Translations under genes and position numbers: made by a program
Origin: Spirochaetaceae bacterium
GTDB taxonomy: Bacteria > Spirochaetota > Spirochaetia > SZUA-6 > Bin103
DNA: 23,548 nt
Direction: 5' to 3'
Assembly: GCA_028818385.1 (NCBI GenBank)
Contig: JAPPNY010000160.1
Location: forward strand, 1 to 23,548
Part shown: positions 14,737 to 23,108 of the stretch, piece by piece
Layout of the letters: each line of letters opens with the position of its first letter
How positions within the stretch are numbered: position 1 is the first letter of the stretch
Notes under the pieces: generated by a model
Seen by the model: the letters and a program-made list of their open reading frames with translations, nothing else
Database searches by the model: none
What the model was told of the DNA's origin: nothing

Positions 14737-16140
14737 TCACCTCCCTGGACCTGCCTCGGCGGCGCGGCGGACCAGTCCGTAAGGGGCCGTGCGCGCCCGG
14801 GTCGGTTCGGCGCCGGGCCAGCGCGCGCCGTCGCGCGCGGGTGCCAGCAGCAGCTTCAGCGTCTCCGCCAGCCGCGGTGGAAGTCCGTCACCTGCGCCGG
14901 CGATCCGCGCCGCCAGGTAGGCCGCGCCCACGTTGGAATAGGAGTTGCCGAGTCCGGAGAAGCCGGCCAGACCGTGAATCTGCCGCTCCGGGTCGAACAC
15001 GCCGACCGCCGGCAGCCCGTCGAAGGTGAACGCCTGCAGCCCGCCCCAGCGGTGCGTGATCGGCACGTCGGTCAAGTGAGGGAAGAGCTCTGCCAGCAGC
15101 GCCTGCAGGCGCCGCTGGTGGGCAAGGGTCGGCCGGAACCCGGCGCTGCCGATGCGGGTGTTGCGGCGGCCGTCGGCCGCGTACTGCGGGAACAGGCTGT
15201 CCGGTTCGTCGCGGTTGCGGGCGCCGCCGAACAGCAGCCGGAAGCGGCCGTCGGCCTCGTTGACCTCCCGCCACCACGCGGTGCCGGCGGCGAAGCAGCC
15301 GCGGCAGGGACGCTCCGGCAGGGGCGCGGTCACCAGGACCTGCCCGCGCTCGGCGCGCAACGTGCCGGTGAGGGCCGGCAGGAGCTGGGGCACGAGCGCG
15401 TTGGTGGCCACGCACAGGTGGTCGGCGCTCACGCTCCCGTGCCGGGTGCGTACCAGGTGAGCGGCGCCGGAGGACTCCAAGGCAACGACCGGCGACTCTT
15501 CGAAGATGCGCACCCGCGGGGAACGCGCCACGGCGGCGCCCAGTCCCACGACGAACCTGCCGGAATGGAACTGCGCGTCGCGGTGGAAGCGGATGCCACC
15601 GGCGAACAGCGGGCTGCCGGTGACGGCGCGCGCCGCGGCGGCGTCGAGGTACTCGGCGGCAAAGCCGTCCTCCGCCATCAGGGACGCATCGCGCCGCAGC
15701 GGCGCCAGCGCCGCTTCCAGGTCGGGATGGTCGCCGCGCACCAGCACGCACTCGCCTGACACCTCGTAGTCGCAGGAGACGCCGTGGCGGGCCATCTGCT
15801 CTTCCAGCAGGTCCTGGTTGTGGTGGCTGAGCTCGACCAGGGAGCGCGCCACGTCGCGGGAGCCCCGCGCCGCCATCTCCCCGTAGGAGAGCGGCAGCCC
15901 GGTGACGATGCAGCCCTGGTTGCGCGAGGACGCGCCTTCGCCCACCTGCTTCGCCTCCAGCACGACACAGTCCAGACCGTGTGCCGCGGCGGCGTCGGCC
16001 ACCTTCAACCCGGCTATCCCGGCGCCCACGATCGCCACGTCGGCGCGCACGTCGCCGGCCAGCGCCGGATAGCGGGGCCGCTCGATGTCCAGCCAGAAAG
16101 GCAGGCCGTAGCCGGTCAGGTCGATGTCGTGGAGCGCCAT
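14737..16140 (-). CDS. FAD-dependent oxidoreductase of the DAO family (amino acid/amine oxidase-like)
   Basis: It codes for 467 residues. The FAD-binding motif is VAIVGAGIAGLKVA (35-48; GxGxxG at 39-44) with Glu62 to hold the ribose, followed by GEGASSRNQGCIV (67-79), a DAO-family hallmark. The second half holds RWGGLQAFTFDGLPAVG and GLAGFSGLGNSYSNVG near the C-terminus, the usual FAD-closing region. The family oxidises D-amino acids, glycine, sarcosine or gamma-glutamylputrescine; no quinone or membrane anchor is visible. The start is the ATG at 16140, which matches the family N-terminus; the ribosome-binding site is weak. It is upstream of and coupled to the DapA-like gene, and divergent from the LamG protein. 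Substrate cannot be set from sequence. Confidence 0.88.
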   Translation of the reverse strand: MALHDIDLTGYGLPFWLDIERPRYPALAGDVRADVAIVGAGIAGLKVADAAAAHGLDCVVLEAKQVGEGASSRNQGCIVTGLPLSYGEMAARGSRDVARSLVELSHHNQDLLEEQMARHGVSCDYEVSGECVLVRGDHPDLEAALAPLRRDASLMAEDGFAAEYLDAAAARAVTGSPLFAGGIRFHRDAQFHSGRFVVGLGAAVARSPRVRIFEESPVVALESSGAAHLVRTRHGSVSADHLCVATNALVPQLLPALTGTLRAERGQVLVTAPLPERPCRGCFAAGTAWWREVNEADGRFRLLFGGARNRDEPDSLFPQYAADGRRNTRIGSAGFRPTLAHQRRLQALLAELFPHLTDVPITHRWGGLQAFTFDGLPAVGVFDPERQIHGLAGFSGLGNSYSNVGAAYLAARIAGAGDGLPPRLAETLKLLLAPARDGARWPGAEPTRARTAPYGLVRRAAEAGPGR

Positions 16141-16158
16141 CAACTCGCACTGTAACCG

Positions 16159-16266
16159 ATGCCGGGCCGTTGCGGATGCGGACCGTTCGTGATCGTGGCG
16201 GTGCTCTGCTACAACTTGGTCGGCGACGGCGTGCGCGACGCCGCCGACCCGTTCGGCCACCGCTGA
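16159..16266 (+). pseudogene. Remnant C-terminus of an oligo/dipeptide ABC transporter permease (DppC/OppC-like)
   Basis: Translating in the frame of the TGA at 16264-16266 gives AVLCYNLVGDGVRDAADP plus four residues. It closely matches the conserved C-terminal end of DppC/OppC permeases (NLLGDGLRDALDP). The match starts near 16180; further upstream the frame shows no permease sequence and reaches a TAA at 16153. All other permease domains are missing, so only the last 25 or so codons survive. It lies 14 bases before the LamG protein gene, a spacing typical within an operon, suggesting that an ABC transporter once preceded that gene. Confidence 0.8.
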
Positions 16267-16280
16267 CAGGGAGGCTACCC

Positions 16281-18608
16281 ATGGCGGACACAGGAGCGAT
16301 CTGGAGCGACCGGTTCCGGGACTGGGACCACGTCTACGGGCGCCGCGGCGTGGCGCTGCTGCGCGAGCCGGCACCGGTGCCGAGCGCGCCCCACGTGCGG
16401 GTGAGCCCCGCCGACCTGAGCTACGGGGTGCCGCAAGGGGTGAGCCTGCGCGAGCACGCGCGCAGCGAAGGCATCGACGTGGCCAGCCCGCACTTCCAGG
16501 AGCCTGTGACGCGCAACATCCGCTGCGGCTTCTTTCCGGTGTTGCGCGCGCTGCAGGACGGCAGCCTGCTGGCGGTGTGGCGCGAGGCCAGCGCCCATGC
16601 CTTCTGCTGCTTCGGCCGCACCGTCGCGGCGCGCTCCACGGACGGCGGGCAGAGCTGGAGCGATCCGTGGGTGATCTTCTCGCTGCCGGGCGCGGTCGAC
16701 GCCGGCGGTCCCGAGGACCTGGTGCAGGCCGCCGACGGCACCCTGTGGATGGGCGCCTGGAGCCGCGTCCCGGGGCAGCAGGCGGGCACCCAGGGCCAGC
16801 AGGTCGCCACCGCCTACGCGCTGTACTCGAAGGACGACGGCCGCACCTGGGTCACCCTGCCGCCGCTGGGCGACCACTTCTACCCGGCGTCCCCGGAGCT
16901 GGCCATGTCCAACGGCGAGTTGCTGTGGCGCGGCAGCGTGCCGGCGCCGGCCGAGGAGGGGCTGACCTCCTTTCCCGCGTCGGTGCGGGCCACGCTGGTG
17001 CAGCGCGACGCGGATGCGGAGCTGCCGCGCGACGCCGACGTGGCGGAGCTGGGCGAGCTGCGCTTCGAGCGCTTCGCCCACCCCCATCTGGGCGGCCCCG
17101 ACGAGGAGCAGGTCACCGAGACCCTGATCCCCGGCACCCTGGTGATGCTGATGCGCTCGCAGGGCTACGGCGAGCACTACTTCCAGACCACCTCCACCGA
17201 CTACGGGCGCACCTGGAGCGCCGCGGTGCCGTCGCTGTGGCACTCGCCGGTGCCGAGCCAGCCCTACCTGATCACGCTCACCGACGGCACCCTGGTGGCG
17301 GTCAACGGGCAGCGCCAGAACTGCCGCATCGTCGCCACCGCCTCGTTCGACAACGGCGCGACCTGGGATGTCGCCCACCAGCAGGTGGTGCTGGACGATC
17401 AGCGCTTCCTGGGCGGCGACTTCGCCTACCCGCAGCTCACCGAGGTCGCCGGCGGGCGCCTGCTGTCGATCTACTACAGCCACGACGACAGGGATGAGAC
17501 CGGCGAGCGCAGCGGGATCTTCGGGACCTTCCTGGAGACCCGTTTCTTCCGCCCCGCCTACCGCGGCGTGGAGCTGGCCGAGGTGGGCGCGGTGCGGCGG
17601 GACACCACGGTCGCGCACTGGCGCTTCGACGAGGGCGCAGGCAGCGTGGCGGCCGACGACGGCGGGCCCCACTACGCCAAGCTGGCGGGGCCGGCCTGGG
17701 TTCCCGGCAAGCGCGGCACGGCGCTGCGGTTCGACGGCCGCGGCGACTACGGCTACGTGCTGGAGTGCCCGGAGCTGCGCGTCGCGCGCGAGTTCACGGT
17801 GGAAGCGTGGATCTCGACCGACGCGCCGGAGCGCACCCAGACCATCGTCTCCAAGCTGCCGCACTACTGGGTCGGGTTGCACCAGGGCCGGCTGTGCCTG
17901 CGCCGCGGTGGGACTGCGGGCATCCCGCTGCTGGAGAACCTGGCGGCTACGCCCCTGGAGGGCGGCCGCTGGTACCACGTCGCGGTGGCCGTACGCATCA
18001 CCCTGGACTCGAACGAGCGGGCGCTGTTCTACCTGGACGGGGAGGTGGACGCCAACGACAGGCTCGCGCTGCCCGGCAGCGCCGAGCACGCCGCCGCCAT
18101 CAGCGACTGGCACGAGTCGGCCGGTCCGCGCTGGCAGGCGCACCACCAGCGCCGCAGCCGCCACGAGGACATCGGCGAGCAGGCGGACGCCATCCGCGCC
18201 GCCGAGGACCACCTCTACATCGGCCTGCAGCACGACCGGCAGACCGCACCCTTCGCCGGCCTGATCGACGAGCTGGCGCTGCACGGCAGCGGCCTGCTGC
18301 CGGGCGAGGTGCAGGCCAGCATCGCCGTCCACCGCCGTGCCGACGGCGAGCTCTCCTCGGGCGTGATCCCGCGCCAGGCCTCCGGCTGGGGCCGCTTCGG
18401 CGCCGAAGTGGACACCCCCGACGGCACCGCCGTCGAGTTCTCCGTCACCGCGCCGGACGGGACCGTCCTCCGCAGCGGCGTGAGCCCCGGCGACTCGCTG
18501 GCCGATCTGGACGCCCCCGAGCTGCGGCTGGCCGCGCGCCTGACCAGCTCCGACCCCGGCCGCACCCCGGTCATTCGCTCCTGGTCCCTGCACTCCGCGG
18601 CCGGATAG
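16281..18608 (+). CDS. Sialidase-like (BNR/Asp-box) beta-propeller with LamG domain, copy 1
   Basis: It codes for 775 residues with a GGGAGG ribosome-binding site 6 to 7 bases before the ATG. Residues about 80-430 form a sialidase-like propeller with four Asp boxes: STDGGQSW (119-126), SKDDGRTW (183-190), STDYGRTW (305-312) and SFDNGATW (355-362). The usual FRIP motif is replaced by RCGFFP (81-86), so true sialidase activity is uncertain. Residues about 445-680 are a concanavalin A-like LamG/Laminin_G_3 domain (AHWRFDEGAGS, FTVEAWIST, YLDGEVD, GLIDELALH). A short beta-rich tail follows. No signal peptide is present. The copy at 18631 is a full-length paralogue on the other strand. It probably binds or cleaves a glycan. 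The gene follows the ABC permease remnant and ends opposite its paralogue. Confidence 0.85.
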   Translation: MADTGAIWSDRFRDWDHVYGRRGVALLREPAPVPSAPHVRVSPADLSYGVPQGVSLREHARSEGIDVASPHFQEPVTRNIRCGFFPVLRALQDGSLLAVWREASAHAFCCFGRTVAARSTDGGQSWSDPWVIFSLPGAVDAGGPEDLVQAADGTLWMGAWSRVPGQQAGTQGQQVATAYALYSKDDGRTWVTLPPLGDHFYPASPELAMSNGELLWRGSVPAPAEEGLTSFPASVRATLVQRDADAELPRDADVAELGELRFERFAHPHLGGPDEEQVTETLIPGTLVMLMRSQGYGEHYFQTTSTDYGRTWSAAVPSLWHSPVPSQPYLITLTDGTLVAVNGQRQNCRIVATASFDNGATWDVAHQQVVLDDQRFLGGDFAYPQLTEVAGGRLLSIYYSHDDRDETGERSGIFGTFLETRFFRPAYRGVELAEVGAVRRDTTVAHWRFDEGAGSVAADDGGPHYAKLAGPAWVPGKRGTALRFDGRGDYGYVLECPELRVAREFTVEAWISTDAPERTQTIVSKLPHYWVGLHQGRLCLRRGGTAGIPLLENLAATPLEGGRWYHVAVAVRITLDSNERALFYLDGEVDANDRLALPGSAEHAAAISDWHESAGPRWQAHHQRRSRHEDIGEQADAIRAAEDHLYIGLQHDRQTAPFAGLIDELALHGSGLLPGEVQASIAVHRRADGELSSGVIPRQASGWGRFGAEVDTPDGTAVEFSVTAPDGTVLRSGVSPGDSLADLDAPELRLAARLTSSDPGRTPVIRSWSLHSAAG

Positions 18609-18616
18609 ACCGGCCG
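18598..18616. terminator. Palindromic hairpin between convergent paralogues
   Basis: CGGCCGG at 18598-18604 is complementary to CCGGCCG at 18610-18616, with a five-base loop containing the TAG stop of the upstream gene. It lies just before the 22-base gap to the convergent gene and could stop transcription from both sides. No T-run follows, and GC-rich DNA makes short stems common. Confidence 0.35.
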
Positions 18617-18630
18617 GGCGCGGTCCTCTT

Positions 18631-20946
18631 CTACGATCCCGCGGCCGCAGGTTGCAGCGCCCAGGACCACAGGGTCGGCGTGCGGCCGGGCACCTCACTG
18701 TGCAGGCGCGCCTGAAGCCTGATCGCCGACTCCCGCAGATCCGCCAGATCGCTGCCCGAGGTGACCTGATCGCGCAGCAGTTCGCCGTCCGGGCCCAGCA
18801 CCGCGTAACGGATGGCGGTGCCCTCCGGGAGCAGGTCACACGCCGTGAAGCGGCCCCAAGAGGCGCCCGTGGGGCGCCGGAGCACCGCGGATCGGATCTC
18901 TCCGTCCTGGTGCCGGTACCGGGTCACGCTGGCCGCGAGCTGGCGTTCCGTCAGGCCGGCACGGTGCAGCGCCAACTCGTCGATGTGGCCGCAGAAGGGT
19001 GCCGTGCGGTCGTGGCGGCTGCCGATGAACAGGTGTTCCCGGGCGGCCCAGCGGCCGGGCCCGGCCCCGGGCGCCGTGTAGCGCCCCTGCCAGGCGGGGC
19101 CGTGGGTCTGGCGCCAGTCGCTGAGCGCCTGCGCCTGGGTCGCCGCCGCCGGACGCTCCAGGTCCGCCGCCGCGTCCAGAACGCCGTCGACGTAGAACAG
19201 CACCCGCCGCATCGAGTCGGCGGTCTCCCGCACCACCACGGCAACGTGCTGCCAGCGGTCGGCCGCCAGCTCCTTCGTGCCGTGGCAGCTCGCCTGCGCG
19301 ATGCCGTCCTCGCCCCCGCGCCGCAGGCAGACCCGTCGGCGGCTCAGCCCGAACCAGTAGTGGGGAAGCCGGCTGACGATGGTCTGCTCGCGCTGCGGGT
19401 GCGGGGTACGGATCCACGCCTCCATGGTCAGCTCCTGCCCCAGCCAGAGACTCGGACAGTTGGTCACGCGCAGATGATCGTCCACCCCGTCGAAGGACAG
19501 CGCCGTGCCGAACCGGCCGTCGGTCCAGGCCGGTCCGTGCAGCACGCCGTAGTGGCGGCCGGTGTCGTCGTGGGCGGTGTCGCCCGTACCCTCGTCGAAC
19601 CGCCACCAGGCGACGGTGTCTGCGCGCCGCACCGACCCGACGTCCGCCAGCCGGACGCCGCCGAAGGTGGTTCGGAACAGGCTGCGGTCGAGGAAGGTGG
19701 CGAAGATGCCGTTGTGCTCCGCCTCGGGATGGCTGGCGTTGTAGAACACCACCAGCAGGCGGCCGGCGCCCACGTCCACCACCTCTGGATAGGAGAAGTC
19801 CCTGAGGAAGAACTCCGGATCGTCCAGCACCACCTGGTGGTGGGCGAAGTCCCAGGTGGCGCCGCCGTCGAATGACGGCACCGCCAGGGTGCGGCCGTTG
19901 CCGCGTTCGTCGTGCACGGCGACCAGGGTGCCGTCGGCCAGCGTGATCAGCAGCGGCTGGCTGGCGATCGGCGTGTGCCACAGGTCGGAGCGGCGGGGCG
20001 GCGACCAGGTGCGCCCGTAGTCCGTCGACGTGGACTGCTCGTAGTGCTCGCTAACCGCGGAGCGGGTCAGCATCACCAGGTGGCCGGGAGTGGCGGTCTC
20101 GGTGACGTGACACTCGTTGGTCCCCCCGAGCTGCATGGCGCAGTAGCGCTCGAAACGCAGCCCGCCCAGCTCCACCACGTCGGCTCCGGGGGTGAGCGGC
20201 TCGCCGGGCCGGCGCAGGATGAACACCGCGCGCCGCAGGGATGTGTACGAGGTGACCCCTTCGTCGGCGGGATCCGGGACGCTGCCGAGCCACAGGAACT
20301 CGCCGTTGGAAAGCTCCAGCATCGGCGAGCAGAGAAACTGCCAGCCGTCGCCGAGCCTGGGGAGCTGCTCCCAGCTTCGCCCCTCGTCATGCGAGCGCAG
20401 CACGTACATCTCGGGGCGCTGCCCGCCCACGGTGCCCGGCTCGGGTTCCGGGATGCGCGCCCAGGCGCCCAGCCAGAGGGTGCCGTCGCCGGTCTGCACC
20501 AGGTTCTCCGGCCCGCCGGTGTCCCACGCTCCCGGCCGCCGGAAGCCGACCACCCAGGGCGCGCTCCAACTGCGCCCGCCGTCCGGCGAGCGCGCGGCCA
20601 CGGTGCGCCCGAAGGAGCAGTAGGCGTGGGCGCTCGCCTCGCGCCACACCGCCAGCAGCGCCCCGCTGTGCAGCCGCGTCACCAGGGGAAAGAAGCCGCA
20701 GCGCAGGCGGCGCTGCTCGGGGAGGCGGAACCAGGGAGCCTCGACGTCGATTCCCTGCGCTGACGCGAGCTGCCGCAGGTCGGCGTCCGGCGGGACGTCG
20801 TAGTTCGGGTCCGCGGGACTGACCCGCACGTCGGGCCGGCGCGGCACGCGTGGGAAGCGGCGCACCAGCTCGACGTTGCGGTGCGCGGACACCGTGCTCC
20901 AGTCGCGGAACGAATCGCGCAGACCGTCGCTGCTGCGTCGGGTCAT
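18631..20946 (-). CDS. Sialidase-like (BNR/Asp-box) beta-propeller with LamG domain, copy 2
   Basis: It codes for 771 residues and is collinear with the 16281 protein from end to end. Shared blocks include VRVSPAD, GIDVEAP versus GIDVASP, RCGFFP, LLAVWREASAHA, FGRTVAARS, GGPE.LVQ, DGTLW.GAW and STDYGRTW. The four Asp boxes are SPDGGRSW (120-127), SHDEGRSW, STDYGRTW and SFDGGATW. The LamG domain starts near VAWWRFDEGTG and contains LTMEAWIRT and FCGHIDELALH. The ATG at 20946 overlaps the TGA of the upstream sialidase-like gene (ATGA); a reading from 21123 would run through that gene. No signal peptide is present. It is the last gene of the minus-strand amidohydrolase/sialidase operon. The two copies have diverged enough to suggest different ligands. 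Confidence 0.85.
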   Translation of the reverse strand: MTRRSSDGLRDSFRDWSTVSAHRNVELVRRFPRVPRRPDVRVSPADPNYDVPPDADLRQLASAQGIDVEAPWFRLPEQRRLRCGFFPLVTRLHSGALLAVWREASAHAYCSFGRTVAARSPDGGRSWSAPWVVGFRRPGAWDTGGPENLVQTGDGTLWLGAWARIPEPEPGTVGGQRPEMYVLRSHDEGRSWEQLPRLGDGWQFLCSPMLELSNGEFLWLGSVPDPADEGVTSYTSLRRAVFILRRPGEPLTPGADVVELGGLRFERYCAMQLGGTNECHVTETATPGHLVMLTRSAVSEHYEQSTSTDYGRTWSPPRRSDLWHTPIASQPLLITLADGTLVAVHDERGNGRTLAVPSFDGGATWDFAHHQVVLDDPEFFLRDFSYPEVVDVGAGRLLVVFYNASHPEAEHNGIFATFLDRSLFRTTFGGVRLADVGSVRRADTVAWWRFDEGTGDTAHDDTGRHYGVLHGPAWTDGRFGTALSFDGVDDHLRVTNCPSLWLGQELTMEAWIRTPHPQREQTIVSRLPHYWFGLSRRRVCLRRGGEDGIAQASCHGTKELAADRWQHVAVVVRETADSMRRVLFYVDGVLDAAADLERPAAATQAQALSDWRQTHGPAWQGRYTAPGAGPGRWAAREHLFIGSRHDRTAPFCGHIDELALHRAGLTERQLAASVTRYRHQDGEIRSAVLRRPTGASWGRFTACDLLPEGTAIRYAVLGPDGELLRDQVTSGSDLADLRESAIRLQARLHSEVPGRTPTLWSWALQPAAAGS

Positions 20947-21953
20947 CGGTCGACCTCCCGCAGGCGCACGGCGCGGATCTCGCAGTCGCCGTCCACGAAG
21001 TCGGTATGGAACACGCACAGCAGGTCGCCGTCCGGCAGCCGCAGCACGCTCGGGTAGCCGCAGGCGGTGGCCCAGCCCCGGTAGGGCGTCGGCGAGCGGT
21101 AGAGCATCCCCTGGTGGTGCCACGACACGCCGTCATCCCAGCTCGCGCTGAAGCCGATGCCCGGCCGCCCCTCGCTCATGTCGCGATACACGCAGATGAT
21201 GGCGCGGCGCAGCGCCGCCAGGCGCGGGCAGTGGCCGTGGAAACCGGTCGCGGCCAGCGGCGTCCAGTTCCGGCCGACATCCTCGGAGTAGCACTGGTAG
21301 GAGGCATAGGGCGGTGCGTCGCTGCGCAGCACGGTGAGCAGCCGTCCGTCCGCCAGGGCCAGCGTGTCGGGCTCGCGCAGTTCCAGCGTGGCGTCGTGGC
21401 TCAGCAGCACCCGCTCGGACCAGGAATCGCCGCGGTCGCGCGAGAATGCGATGGCGGCCAGATTGGACTCTCCGGGCGTGTCGGTGCCCTGAAAACCCAG
21501 CAGCAGGCCTCCGTCCGGCAGCCCGTGCACCACGCCCTGGCCGTACGGCTCGCTGAAGGCGGCGAACACACGGATCTCCGGGCCGGGCGGGTCCCAGGTG
21601 CGGCCGCCGTCGCTGGACCGGATGGCGTAGGTGTGGAACCGGCCGCTGTTCCAGCGCGCCTTGCCGGCCAGCATCAGCAGCGTGCCGTCGTCGAGCTGCA
21701 GCAGGCGCTGGGCGCCGAACCAGTCCCAGCCCGGCTCGGCCAGCAGCGGTGTCGGCTCCTCCCAGGTCGCCCCGCCGTCCGCCGAGCGCGTGGCCACCAC
21801 CGCGCCGTGTGCTTCCTGGAACATGTTGCGCCCCACCCGATAGCCCACGAACAGGCCGCCGTCGGCTAGCACGGCGGCCCCGGCGCGCGAGCGATGGCGC
21901 CTGCTGCCGCCGCCGGCCACCACCACCTCGCCGGCGACCACAAGGGCCTTCAC
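20943..21953 (-). CDS. Sialidase-like BNR-repeat protein (exo-alpha-sialidase fold), single domain
   Basis: It codes for 336 residues with five well-formed Asp boxes: SADGGATW (57-64), SSDGGRTW (113-120), SRDRGDSW (171-178), SEDVGRNW (223-230) and SWDDGVSW (271-278). This is the standard count for a six-bladed sialidase propeller. ELREPDTLALADGRLLTVLR near 191-210 is typical of the bacterial exo-alpha-sialidase-like family. It lacks a signal peptide and any carbohydrate-binding domain. The start is a GTG at 21953, three bases after the stop of the M20 gene. Its stop overlaps the start of the LamG copy 2 gene. Full conservation of the catalytic Arg triad could not be verified by eye, so the substrate may not be sialic acid. 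Confidence 0.83.
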   Translation of the reverse strand: MKALVVAGEVVVAGGGSRRHRSRAGAAVLADGGLFVGYRVGRNMFQEAHGAVVATRSADGGATWEEPTPLLAEPGWDWFGAQRLLQLDDGTLLMLAGKARWNSGRFHTYAIRSSDGGRTWDPPGPEIRVFAAFSEPYGQGVVHGLPDGGLLLGFQGTDTPGESNLAAIAFSRDRGDSWSERVLLSHDATLELREPDTLALADGRLLTVLRSDAPPYASYQCYSEDVGRNWTPLAATGFHGHCPRLAALRRAIICVYRDMSEGRPGIGFSASWDDGVSWHHQGMLYRSPTPYRGWATACGYPSVLRLPDGDLLCVFHTDFVDGDCEIRAVRLREVDR

Positions 21954-21956
21954 GGG

Positions 21957-23108
21957 TTATCCCACCGCCTGCGCCAGCGCGGTGTAGAAGCGCGCCGCCG
22001 CGGCCACGGAGCTCAGCGTGGTGTGCTCGTCCACCTGGTGCGCCAGCCGCTCGTCGCCCGGCCCGAAGATCAGCGTCGGCACGCCAAGCGCCGGCGTAAG
22101 CACCGAGGCATCGGAGAAGTAGCTGACGCCGCGCGGCGCGCGCGCAGCCCCGAGCACCTGTCCGGCCACCTCCAGGGCGGTGCCGACCAGCGGCTCGTGC
22201 AGGGGCGTGTCGATCGCGGGGCGGTCGGTGAGCACGTCCACCTGCGCCGCAACACCGGTCTCGGCGGTTGCCGTGGTAGCGAGTTCGCGCACGTCGCGCA
22301 GCAGGGCGGCGTGGTTCTGGCCGGGGACGCTCCTGAGATCCGCCGTCAGCACGCACCGGTCGGCCACGATGTTGACCTTCGCACCGCCCCGGATGGTCCC
22401 CAGATTGACGGTCGGCGGTCCGAGCAGCGGATGCGGCCGGTGTGCGGGCCGATACGCCTGCAGCTTCTCGATGATCCGGCACATGCCGGCGATCGCGTTG
22501 CTGCCCTGTTCCGGCATCGATCCGTGGGCGGCCCGGCCGCTGGTGACGATCCGGAGCCACAGCGCTCCCTTGTGCGCCGTCACCACCTGCAGGCTGGTGG
22601 GCTCGCCCACGACCAGGGCGCCGACCGGGCCCAAGTCGCAGGCGGCCAGCCGCTGCGAGCCGCAGCAGTCCACCTCCTCGCCGGCGGTGCCGGCGAAGAT
22701 CAGGTCGCGCCGCAGGCGTACGCCGGCCCGCGCCAGCGCGGCACAGGCCATCGCCAGCGCGGCGACGCCGCCCTTCATGTCGACCGTGCCGCGGCCGTGC
22801 AGCACGTCGCCCTCCACGACCGCCGCGTGCGGGTCGTGGCGCCATTGCTCGCGCTCTACCGGCACGGTGTCGAGATGGCCGTTGAACAGGAGCGCCGGCT
22901 CGCCGCCGCTGCCGCGCCAGCGCGCCACCACGTTGGCGCGGCCCGCGGCGAAGCGGTCCAGCTCCACCTCCAGCCCGGCGTCCCGCAGCCACCCTCCGAG
23001 CAGCTCGGCGACCGGCGCCTCCCGACCCGGCGGGTTGCAACTGTCGATGCGGACCAGCCGCCGCAGCAGATCGTCCAGCTCGGCTTCCGGAATCGCAGGC
23101 CCTGTCAC
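21957..23108 (-). CDS. M20 family metallo-amidohydrolase/peptidase (ArgE/DapE/ACY1-like)
   Basis: It codes for 383 residues. The two-zinc site is visible: His78 and Asp80 in FNGHLDTVP, Asp110 in HGRGTVDMKGG, catalytic Glu144 and Glu145 in AGTAGEE, Glu169 in VGEPTS, and His357 in HQVDEH. The lid/dimerisation domain is at about 178-290 with SGRAAHGSMPEQGSNAI. The family removes N-acyl groups from amino acids or cleaves small peptides and amides. The GTG at 23108 overlaps the TGA of the upstream creatininase gene (GTGA); a longer reading from 23231 would add an Arg-rich stretch that lies inside that gene. In this operon it may deacylate an N-acyl amino sugar or amino acid conjugate. Confidence 0.9.
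   Translation of the reverse strand: MTGPAIPEAELDDLLRRLVRIDSCNPPGREAPVAELLGGWLRDAGLEVELDRFAAGRANVVARWRGSGGEPALLFNGHLDTVPVEREQWRHDPHAAVVEGDVLHGRGTVDMKGGVAALAMACAALARAGVRLRRDLIFAGTAGEEVDCCGSQRLAACDLGPVGALVVGEPTSLQVVTAHKGALWLRIVTSGRAAHGSMPEQGSNAIAGMCRIIEKLQAYRPAHRPHPLLGPPTVNLGTIRGGAKVNIVADRCVLTADLRSVPGQNHAALLRDVRELATTATAETGVAAQVDVLTDRPAIDTPLHEPLVGTALEVAGQVLGAARAPRGVSYFSDASVLTPALGVPTLIFGPGDERLAHQVDEHTTLSSVAAAARFYTALAQAVG

Noticed and set aside
16141..16160. Possible -10 box (TACAGT, minus strand) for the FAD oxidoreductase gene
   Set aside because: Only four of six bases match and no -35 is present at the right distance.
16281..18608. Calling LamG copy 1 a true sialidase (neuraminidase)
   Set aside because: Asp boxes show only the fold; the FRIP motif is altered and the Arg triad and Tyr/Glu pair could not be located.
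16275..18839. 854-codon minus-strand frame opposite LamG copy 1
   Set aside because: It is a shadow of the real plus-strand gene, whose Asp boxes and LamG motifs are unambiguous.
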